From VBWE01 sp943372645 (lineage in GTDB: Bacteria > Bacteroidota > Bacteroidia > Palsa-965): a stretch of DNA of 64,000 nucleotides. The notes under the pieces were generated by a model. That model worked only from the letters and a program-made list of their open reading frames with translations. It was not told the DNA's origin and made no database searches. A program made the position numbers and the translations under genes. This document shows positions 1-6,204 of the stretch, piece after piece; the first letter of the stretch is position 1, and each line of letters opens with the position of its first letter. The stretch is taken from NCBI GenBank assembly GCA_943372645.1, contig CALRZN010000005.1:62001-126000 (forward strand), written 5' to 3'.

Positions 1-208
1 GCTGCATGTTTATCCGAACCCGGTAAATGATGTGTGTACAATAGTAACCGCTGCCGGAACGTCAATACGCATCACCGACCTGAATGGAAAAGTAGTGCTG
101 CAGGAAAAGGCAGAAGGTCCAGTTGTCCAGTTGTCGTTATCCGGATTTGCACCCGGCGTTTATTTTATCCAGGCCGGAACGTCGCATGCACGTGTTGTAA
201 AAAAATAA
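1..208 (+). CDS. C-terminal fragment of a secreted T9SS type A sorting-domain protein
   Basis: The reading frame is open from base 2 and stops with TAA at 206-208; the 5' part lies outside the window. The roughly 68 visible residues form a type A T9SS sorting domain. It begins with the YPNPVND motif, followed by the strand pattern ITDLNGKVVLQ and the closing GVYFIQAG...VVKK. In known T9SS substrates this domain directs the folded protein through the outer membrane and is then cleaved. The function of the rest of the protein cannot be judged from here. Confidence 0.85.
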   Translation, partial: LHVYPNPVNDVCTIVTAAGTSIRITDLNGKVVLQEKAEGPVVQLSLSGFAPGVYFIQAGTSHARVVKK

Positions 209-647
209 GTTTTTATAACAAACATTCCTGGGGCTGATTAATAAAAATAATCATCCGGAATAAATCAGAAGCGTGTAAGACAAATACACACGCATCAATC
301 CCATTGTGTTTCATGTGCTGCATATAACACGGAATTTATATTCGTTTTCAATCACTTGTATTCGTTTGTAAGCGTCTTAATTGCCTGAAAGGTTGATATT
401 TGGCTATACATACGTTCTCAACATCGTTGTCTAGTGAGGGAGGAATCGGAAACGGGTTATTTGACCACTATTAGTTTGGTTAACAAAAATGGCATCCGCT
501 GACACCGGTTTAGTGTTAGTGGGCGGAGCCCGCCAACCCGAATCCGGATGCAATAAAATGCTTTTGAAATGCAGTGCTGTCGTTTATCTGTAAAACATAA
601 ACGGGCAGCGGCTTCTGAATAATTTCACCATTTTAATCTTCCGCATC
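209..647. other. Intergenic region of about 440 bp with a folded element
   Basis: I see no convincing gene. The notable part is bases 491-551. A 7-bp outer stem (GCATCCG 492-498 with CGGATGC 545-551) encloses two smaller hairpins, ACAC/GTGT around 502-515 and GGCGG/CCGCC around 522-534. It could be a small structured RNA, or a transcription terminator or 5' leader element. It does not have the arms of a tRNA. The sequence immediately before the next gene lacks a perfect TAnnTTTG element. Confidence 0.35.
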
Positions 648-2528
648 ATGCCCATCACCTACAACAACTTAGTTACTCCTTTATCCTTTGGCGATGCCGG
701 CACAGCCGGACTTGCAGCAGGAACGACCTATCACCTTGCAGCGCCCGGCGGCACGACTTCGAGTCCGGCCACCCCGGCAAACGAAAATCCGATTACAATT
801 ACTGCAATCGGATTTCTGCGCAATCTCAACTGGAAGTGTGAGTCAAGTACACTTACAGGAACCGGCAACCGCATTGAAATAAAAGTGAACGGTGTTCCGT
901 CCGCACTGCTCAAAACGACGTGGAATGCGGCAGCCAATTCCGGAAGTAACCTGGCGGAGAGTTTGCCTGTAAATCCCGGCGATAAAGTGAGTGTATTGCT
1001 TACACTAGCTGCCGGTTCGGGTACGTTTAAAAAGTGCAGCGTTACTTTTGACTGTGTAGCCGAAGGCAATTTCGGCATCGGAACAAATACGCCGCAGGAA
1101 AAACTTACGCTCGGAGCGAATACCACTTTTGCGATCGAAATGCCATCGCCCACGGGATTTACTGCTGTTCCCAAAACGGGCGGTTACCTGAGCCCGGCTG
1201 TTTTTAATTTCTGGGTTGCTGCATTTGACGGCAGAGGCTGGACTAAAGCGGTGTATCTGCCTTCCACCACACTGGGCGGTACAAATAACCGGATGGAATT
1301 AAAATGGAATGCGGTGCCGGGTGCATTGAATTACCGGTTGTACCGGGAACTGGCGCATCTGCCTTTGGAAATAAAATACATTGATGTTGTGGGTACGTTT
1401 TATAACTATCAGAATGATGCGCCTTTTTCACCGGATGTGCCACCTTATGTGGTACCGCCTGCTGTTTCTACCGCCTTTTCAAATAAAATTTCGTCAACCG
1501 GAAACAGCTGGATTACCGGCGGGAGATTGGGTATCGGCACCAATTCGCCGATGATGGAACTGACGCTTGCGCAAAATTCAAGTATCGCTGTTGAAGCAGC
1601 GATTCCTACCGGGCTCACCGCTGTTCCGCAAACCGGTGGTGCGTTGCCTCCGGGCAATTCGTATAACTTTTACGTATGTGCATTCGACGGCGTGAGCTGG
1701 ACAAAAGCATCCGAACCTGTATTTGCAACGTTGGCCCTGCCCAACTCTTCCTTTCTGCTCCAATGGAACGCGGTGCCGGGAGCGAAAAATTACCTGGTTT
1801 ATCGTGAAATAAATGCAGACGGCATGTTTGAAGCGTATGCCACAACAAAAACTTCGTACACTTATAATGATGATGCGGCATTTCTACCGCCCAATGCATC
1901 GAACTTTCCGTCCTTTTCAAACACCGTTCCAGCTATACCTCCGACACAGCACAATGCGTACGTCAATAAAATTGCTGCACGCGGCGATAGCTGGTTGCTG
2001 GGAGGCAATGTAGGTATCGGGACAAACACACCGCAGGCGAAACTGGATGTAAAAGGTGCAATTGCCGGTTTCGGAATAGTGCCCATTGGCTCTATTATGG
2101 CATGGTACAAATCATTAAAAGGTACGCCCGATTTACCCGATGGCTGGATGGAGTGTGATGGTTCGCTCGTTCGTGATGCAGACAGTCCGTTCAACGGACA
2201 AACCATACCGGATCTGAACGGCGAAGAACGGTTTCTGCGTGGCACATCAGGCAAATCAGGGGTGATGCAGCAGGACGCGTTGCAGGGGCACAAACATGTC
2301 GAGCCGGGACACGAACATAAGGTAAGTGAAGTTGGTCATGGCCAGCCTGGTGGTTATGGTAATTATTTTTCTTATTACGAAGCACACCATAACCGACATG
2401 CAACCAGCACTTCTGTTGTACAACTCGGCGACCCGGTTGACTCCGATACAGGGCACGGTGTGCCACGCATCGCCAATGAAACACGCCCCAAAAACATGTC
2501 GGTGGTCTGGATTATGCGGATCAAATGA
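648..2528 (+). CDS. Phage-tail-collar-domain protein with duplicated central modules
   Basis: A 626-residue protein with no obvious signal peptide. Residues 1 to about 135 are a unique beta-rich region. Two related modules of about 155 residues follow, each opening with a GIGTN.P..(K/E)L motif and containing a Trp-rich FDG..WTKA strand and an NAVPGA.NY.(L/V)YRE strand, like a fibronectin-type fold. A third GIGTNTPQAKLDV motif leads into a C-terminal tail-collar domain with IPDLNGEERFLRG, then a His-rich GHKH...GHEHK segment and a terminal MSVVWIMRIK strand. Collar domains occur in phage tail fibres and in bacterial microcystin-dependent-protein-like proteins. No other phage or contractile-injection gene is nearby, so its role (adhesin, secreted fibre or domesticated tail fibre) is open. 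It is convergent with the accessory cassette that follows. Confidence 0.75.
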   Translation: MPITYNNLVTPLSFGDAGTAGLAAGTTYHLAAPGGTTSSPATPANENPITITAIGFLRNLNWKCESSTLTGTGNRIEIKVNGVPSALLKTTWNAAANSGSNLAESLPVNPGDKVSVLLTLAAGSGTFKKCSVTFDCVAEGNFGIGTNTPQEKLTLGANTTFAIEMPSPTGFTAVPKTGGYLSPAVFNFWVAAFDGRGWTKAVYLPSTTLGGTNNRMELKWNAVPGALNYRLYRELAHLPLEIKYIDVVGTFYNYQNDAPFSPDVPPYVVPPAVSTAFSNKISSTGNSWITGGRLGIGTNSPMMELTLAQNSSIAVEAAIPTGLTAVPQTGGALPPGNSYNFYVCAFDGVSWTKASEPVFATLALPNSSFLLQWNAVPGAKNYLVYREINADGMFEAYATTKTSYTYNDDAAFLPPNASNFPSFSNTVPAIPPTQHNAYVNKIAARGDSWLLGGNVGIGTNTPQAKLDVKGAIAGFGIVPIGSIMAWYKSLKGTPDLPDGWMECDGSLVRDADSPFNGQTIPDLNGEERFLRGTSGKSGVMQQDALQGHKHVEPGHEHKVSEVGHGQPGGYGNYFSYYEAHHNRHATSTSVVQLGDPVDSDTGHGVPRIANETRPKNMSVVWIMRIK

Positions 2529-2547
2529 GCATGGGGTTTATCCGCGG

Positions 2548-2588
2548 ATTTAAAACAACTCCCCCTGCCGCTCCAAAAACCGGCACGG
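2548..2588. repeat. 41-bp direct repeat, left copy (att-like)
   Basis: Identical over 41 bases to 4679-4719. It starts ATTTAAAACAACTCC and ends ACCGGCACGG. The right copy is the 3' end of the DUF72 gene (last 13 codons including the stop plus 2 bases). This left copy is an isolated duplicate of that gene end, with no upstream coding sequence in frame. A duplicated gene 3' end flanking a foreign-looking segment is the usual footprint of site-specific integration, although no integrase is present. Confidence 0.9.
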
Positions 2589-2673
2589 CCGTAAAAAATG
2601 CATCGCAGATCACTTTCGTCCAGAAAGCAATCGCTACAGCGTTTTATTAATGAGTCCTATATATCATGTTATT

Positions 2674-2778
2674 TTATTTGGGAGACTCATCTGCTGCAGG
2701 CGGTTCATTTTTATCACCTCCCTGCATCTGGTCAGAGGTTGATTTAATATCTTTAATAAGTGCCAATACCTCTTTCAT
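2674..2778 (-). CDS. Possible 34-residue small protein downstream of the CBASS effector
   Basis: ATG at 2776-2778, TAA at 2674-2676. The predicted peptide begins MKEVLALIKDIKSTSDQMQ and continues as a hydrophilic, acidic and Pro-rich tail ending ADESPK. The first half could form an amphipathic helix. It starts 41 nt after the stop codon of the Cap15-like gene, on the same strand and inside the repeat-bounded cassette, so it could be a third gene of the operon. A frame this short can occur by chance and I recognise no family. GGGGAGT lies about 9-15 nt upstream of the ATG, but Shine-Dalgarno sequences carry little weight in Bacteroidota. Confidence 0.3.
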   Translation of the reverse strand: MKEVLALIKDIKSTSDQMQGGDKNEPPAADESPK

Positions 2779-2819
2779 ATACTCGACTCCCCTGTATACT
2801 TGTTATCTAACATAGTTGT

Positions 2820-3473
2820 CTACGAGTTATTAAAACGATGTAAAAGTTTATCTGACTGATAATTTATCTCAAACGTTCCATTACTGGGCCGTTCTGTATA
2901 ATAAGCGCCGCTGATTCTTTTCTTATCCGGGTAATAAATAAAGTAAACCGTTCCTTCGTGAATACCTACAGCCGGATCTGCTTTCTGCTCCGGCCTGTTG
3001 ACATACAAATAAGAGACTTTAATCGAATTGTCACGCTGAATTTCGATTTGTTCTACAACGCTTCTGGAAAACGATTTTGTATCTGATTTCGGATTTAAAA
3101 AAAAGCAACTGATTACAAGCTCGGATGCTGTCTGGTGAATCTCCATTACCATTTGCATGCTTAACTCCTGTGAACCATAATTTTGGTGGTAAACGGAATT
3201 TAACTCCCCGATATATCTCCCACGCATATCCGGAACATCAACGAGCCATTTGAAAATTGTCCAGCGCCAGCCAATTCTGTTCACAAGCCATAGCGCGCCC
3301 CCGATAATAGCCGGAACCGAAAGAAAACCGACATAATCAATGACTGTTCGTGTTTCGTTGTTTAGCCTGCTCAGCAATGGATTTATGAAACTGGTCATAA
3401 GAATACCGGCCAGTACAGAAAGTACCAGGATGAACAGAATAAGCGAGCCTGTATTGTAATAGCGAAAATTCAT
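2820..3473 (-). CDS. cap15: Cap15-like CBASS effector (two TM helices plus beta-rich domain)
   Basis: A 217-residue protein with two N-terminal membrane helices (about residues 10-30 and 46-65), then a beta-strand-rich cytosolic domain opening with VPDMRGRYIGEL. This layout matches the SMODS-associated 2TM/beta family renamed Cap15. In characterised Cap15 the beta-barrel binds the cyclic dinucleotide made by the partner CD-NTase. The protein then oligomerises and disrupts the inner membrane, killing the infected cell. The start codon overlaps the stop of the upstream CD-NTase by 4 bases (ATGA), so the two are translationally coupled. Identification rests on architecture and context, not on a profile search. 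Confidence 0.82.
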   Translation of the reverse strand: MNFRYYNTGSLILFILVLSVLAGILMTSFINPLLSRLNNETRTVIDYVGFLSVPAIIGGALWLVNRIGWRWTIFKWLVDVPDMRGRYIGELNSVYHQNYGSQELSMQMVMEIHQTASELVISCFFLNPKSDTKSFSRSVVEQIEIQRDNSIKVSYLYVNRPEQKADPAVGIHEGTVYFIYYPDKKRISGAYYTERPSNGTFEINYQSDKLLHRFNNS

Positions 3474-4405
3474 ACGTTAATGACTTTATCACGGATGGTT
3501 TTGAAAAATGTGAATGCCAGCGGCTGACTCCAGCCTGCGGCTTTGCCCAGTTCAATAATTCCATTGGCGCATTTTCGGTTTTGCCAACTTCCCTTTGGTT
3601 CTGTTATTGCACAAGCCTCTGCCGTAACAGCCCCGAGTTTATCGGCATAGGTTGATTTGGAGAAAGCATTATCGGAAACATTGAATAGCAAAATTTCAAT
3701 GAAATGCGACGAAAGAACATCCTGAGTTAGGATCCCTTTGCTCTTTAATTCGTTCCGGATGTTTTTAAACATCCTTACAGTTTCCTTGAACTGCCCGTTG
3801 GTTGATTTGCTTTTCGCAGCCAATGCCTCTTTGTGTTGTTTGGGATAGTTGACAATCGTTTTGCCATCGTCAGCTACAAAATAGATTCCGCTGTCAAACG
3901 TATTTACCTGCGGACTGTTATATGTTTTATACAAACGGTACGTCCAGGAAGGAACAATATCCGCTTTCGCATAATTTTCATGCGCTTTAAAACGGATGCA
4001 TTTATTGTCTCTTGTTACGTTGGATGCGCCGAACTGTTTGGCTAGTGCTGACTGGATATCGTTTTTGAATAGCTTGACAGAATATTCTATTCCGATTTTG
4101 CTTTTCTGGTAGGCTTCCTTTCCTTCCATGTTAAGCCTTTCAGTACCAGCTTCGTGCCAGCTGATAAACTCAACTGCAATATCAACATCGCTGGAATGCC
4201 GGATATTCGTATCGTTGATATACGAACCTTGCAGATAGGTTTCAAGTTTTACATCCTTAAGATTGTAATTCGTTTTTACTGCCTCTTTGGGGAAATTTTG
4301 AATAATCGCATTGCGTATGGCCTCATGGGTTCTTTTGATCGCGTCCTCCTGATAAGCCGGCTGAGGTTTGGCGAAAGATTTCAGTTTGTCTTCATTAAAT
4401 AGCAT
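3470..4405 (-). CDS. CD-NTase (SMODS-type cyclic nucleotide synthase) of a CBASS system
   Basis: A 311-residue nucleotidyltransferase of the cGAS/DncV-like superfamily. The GSY motif at residues 60-62 is followed by SSDVDIAV with catalytic Asp73 and Asp75. A third acidic residue, Asp149, lies in KADIVPSW. The C-terminal half is helical, with a GSWQNRKCANG segment typical of the OAS1-like C domain. Family knowledge predicts that phage infection triggers synthesis of a cyclic oligonucleotide that activates the adjacent Cap15-like protein. No Cap2/Cap3 or HORMA/TRIP13 genes are present, which makes this a minimal type I CBASS. GC content is visibly lower than in the flanking genes, suggesting horizontal acquisition. 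I cannot assign the CD-NTase clade or nucleotide product by eye. Confidence 0.88.
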   Translation of the reverse strand: MLFNEDKLKSFAKPQPAYQEDAIKRTHEAIRNAIIQNFPKEAVKTNYNLKDVKLETYLQGSYINDTNIRHSSDVDIAVEFISWHEAGTERLNMEGKEAYQKSKIGIEYSVKLFKNDIQSALAKQFGASNVTRDNKCIRFKAHENYAKADIVPSWTYRLYKTYNSPQVNTFDSGIYFVADDGKTIVNYPKQHKEALAAKSKSTNGQFKETVRMFKNIRNELKSKGILTQDVLSSHFIEILLFNVSDNAFSKSTYADKLGAVTAEACAITEPKGSWQNRKCANGIIELGKAAGWSQPLAFTFFKTIRDKVINV

Positions 4406-4678
4406 AATATAGCAATACAGATGAGGGTAGTTTTTTGAAATTAATAATAAATATATTGAAATAAATTTTAGAACATCAATAAATGTAAAAAAATATAATT
4501 TTAAGAGATTAATATACCGGTTAACCAGTAGTGCCGGATAGTTGAAAGATCAGTAGGGGGAAACGTTGTTGTTACTAATACAGCAAACGATAAATGAAAC
4601 TTCTGCAAGTTTGAAACCGAAAAGCAGCTGAAAATCAGGTTGCTTCCAAGTGTTGCAATCCCTTCAATTTATTCAAAA
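4406..4678. other. AT-rich region upstream of the CBASS operon
   Basis: About 270 bp of strongly AT-rich sequence between the CD-NTase start and the right 41-bp repeat. It must carry the operon promoter (minus strand), but I see no perfect TAnnTTTG element close to the start codon. No gene is supported here. Its base composition contrasts with the GC-richer DUF72 gene. Confidence 0.4.
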
Positions 4679-4719
4679 ATTTAAAACAACTCCCCCTGCC
4701 GCTCCAAAAACCGGCACGG
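4679..4719. repeat. 41-bp direct repeat, right copy (3' end of DUF72 gene)
   Basis: Perfect match to 2548-2588. The copy comprises the last 13 codons of the DUF72 gene including its stop codon (4681-4683) and two bases beyond. The distance between the two copies is 2131 bp. This copy is part of an intact gene, so any insertion preserved the host gene. Confidence 0.9.
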
Positions 4720-5583
4720 GTTTAAACCCGCATTGCAGTTCGCATTCAGCTCCTGCACGGCAAGGTTAACGATGTGCGGCATCTGTGCGTGGTCGGGGCT
4801 GTGTACAAAAAAGTACAGCTGTTCCAGGCCGTCGGTTTTCCATTGCGCGATGCGTTTGCTCCATGCGGATATGCGCGGGTGATCGGTGGGGTGCAGGTTG
4901 TTTGCGGTGAAACGGATGAAGGCCGTGGCGGTGGTGAGGCGCATGTGCAGCACATCGCGGCGGCCGGCGGTGTCGGTGATTACGGTGCCGGCGCCGATGT
5001 CCTGCATAGCTGTCAAGGTTTTCTGTAACACGTCACGTTTGGTAAACCAGCGTTCGTTGCGGAATTCGATGTGCAGCGGAATGTTGCCTGGAAATTTTTC
5101 GGCAAACTGTAAAAGTGCATTCTGTTGCTCCGGACCGAAATGTGGCGGCAGCTGCAAAAAGTACGCACCGAGGTGTTCGCCAAGCGCTTCCATGGTGTTG
5201 CAGAACACGTGCACGAGGTCATCGCATCCCACCAGCATTTTTTCGTGGCTGATGATTTTCGGAATTTTCGGGCAGAAGCGGAATCCCTTGCCGACGCTGT
5301 TTTTCCAGCCCTCCACGGTTTTCGGTGCAGGAATGTTGTAGTAGGTGCTGTTCAGTTCAATGGCGTTAAACTGCTGTGCGTAATGTGTGAGCAGCAGGGT
5401 GGGTTTTACCTGTTCGGGATAAATCAATCCCTGCCAGTTTTTTTCGCCCCACACCGGGCAGCCCGTGTAAAAGGCCGTGCTGCCGGAATTACCCAGCGTG
5501 TGCAGCAGCGCCGTGTTTTCCGGTGCATCAGGCGGTAACGAGAATTCAACTTTTGAAATATCGGGTAGGCGGCCGAAGTCCAT
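4681..5583 (-). CDS. DUF72 family protein (YecE-like TIM-barrel)
   Basis: A 300-residue protein with the DUF72 hallmarks: FYTGCPVWGEKNWQGLIYP near residue 38, the FNAIELNSTYYNIP strand, FRFCPKIPKIISHE, and HIEFRNERWF in the middle. The biochemical role of the family is unknown; the fold is a TIM barrel. The gene is convergent with the accessory cassette, and its last 13 codons are duplicated at 2548-2588, so it may be an integration target. Start ATG at 5583. A TATTTTTA sequence about 20 nt upstream could serve as a weak -7 element. Confidence 0.88.
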   Translation of the reverse strand: MDFGRLPDISKVEFSLPPDAPENTALLHTLGNSGSTAFYTGCPVWGEKNWQGLIYPEQVKPTLLLTHYAQQFNAIELNSTYYNIPAPKTVEGWKNSVGKGFRFCPKIPKIISHEKMLVGCDDLVHVFCNTMEALGEHLGAYFLQLPPHFGPEQQNALLQFAEKFPGNIPLHIEFRNERWFTKRDVLQKTLTAMQDIGAGTVITDTAGRRDVLHMRLTTATAFIRFTANNLHPTDHPRISAWSKRIAQWKTDGLEQLYFFVHSPDHAQMPHIVNLAVQELNANCNAGLNPCRFLERQGELF

Positions 5584-5633
5584 GCGCTGTTTTTTTCAGG
5601 CTAAAAATACGTCAGAAATTGCTTTGAAAGCCG

Positions 5634-5641
5634 TATATTTG
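5634..5641 (+). promoter_or_regulatory. -7 promoter element of the toxin-antitoxin operon
   Basis: TATATTTG fits the Bacteroidota -7 consensus TAnnTTTG. It lies 19 nt before the antitoxin ATG. No matching -33 element is evident at the expected spacing. Confidence 0.5.
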
Positions 5642-5660
5642 AGTATATAAAACTGAGAAA

Positions 5661-5906
5661 ATGACGGCTACGGAAAAAAGAAAACAGATGGTTGACTTTA
5701 TTAAAAAGGAAGCCGATGAACAACTTGTTGAAATGGTTTATGACCTGGTTCAGAATTACATCAATAATGCTTACACAGCCTATGAATTAAGCGATGAGCA
5801 GGTTAATGAGCTTGACAAAGATCAGGAAAACTACAGAGCAGGTAAAGGCAAAAATTATTCACCGGAGGAGGTACATCAAATTATCACCGGTAAATTCAAA
5901 AAGTGA
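5661..5906 (+). CDS. Antitoxin of a type II toxin-antitoxin module
   Basis: An 81-residue, highly charged protein. An N-terminal helical region (EKRKQMVDFIKKEADEQLV) is followed by an acidic linker and a tail with YSPEEVHQIITGKFKK. Size, charge and coupling to a RelE/ParE-type toxin indicate an addiction-module antitoxin that binds and neutralises the toxin and probably represses the operon. The family subtype is not clear by eye. The stop codon overlaps the toxin start, giving tight stoichiometric coupling. Confidence 0.7.
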   Translation: MTATEKRKQMVDFIKKEADEQLVEMVYDLVQNYINNAYTAYELSDEQVNELDKDQENYRAGKGKNYSPEEVHQIITGKFKK

Positions 5907-6202
5907 AAAAGAAGGTAATCATACGGGCAAAGGCATTAAAGAGCCTTTATGAAGCGTGTAGCTGGTATGATGAAAAACAAGCTGGTCTTGGAATTAAATT
6001 TTACAAGTCGTTTGTAATAACCCGAAAACAAATTTCGCAATTCCCCGAAAGTTATCAGTTATCGAAAACAAATTATCGACTGGGTATAATTGAAGGATTC
6101 CCATATCTGATCGTGTATGTCAACGATCCCGAAGCTGTGATTATCTATAACATCATTAGTGCCCACGAATCTCCCGAAAAACGTTTTCCCAAAAACAAAT
6201 AA
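5903..6202 (+). CDS. RelE/ParE superfamily toxin
   Basis: A 99-residue basic protein starting with GTG at 5903, overlapping the antitoxin TGA (GTGA). The pattern ...AKALKSLYEACSWYDEKQAGLG..F...., a central FPESYQLSKTNYRLGIIEGFPYLIVYVND and the final YNIISAHESPEKR are typical of ParE/RelE-fold proteins in Bacteroidota. Family members either cleave ribosome-bound mRNA or poison gyrase; which applies here cannot be told. The gene is convergent with the DUF2723 gene, with only 2 bp between the stops. Confidence 0.8.
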   Translation: MKKKVIIRAKALKSLYEACSWYDEKQAGLGIKFYKSFVITRKQISQFPESYQLSKTNYRLGIIEGFPYLIVYVNDPEAVIIYNIISAHESPEKRFPKNK

Positions 6203-6204
6203 AC

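Larger units (their letters stand above)
2529..2819. other. Gap between tail-collar gene and Cap15-like gene
   Basis: This stretch holds the left 41-bp repeat (2548-2588) and a possible 34-codon reading frame on the minus strand (2674-2778). I see no other gene and no clear terminator hairpin. Confidence 0.5.

Noticed and set aside
491..551. tRNA gene
   Set aside because: It has a 7-bp outer stem but only two inner hairpins, no T-loop GTTCGA-type sequence and no anticodon arm.
648..2528. Prophage remnant or diversity-generating retroelement target
   Set aside because: No reverse transcriptase, template repeat, integrase or structural phage gene is nearby. Only a collar domain supports it.
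4406..4678. Additional small gene upstream of the CD-NTase
   Set aside because: Only very short frames (fewer than 10 codons) are seen in this AT-rich stretch.
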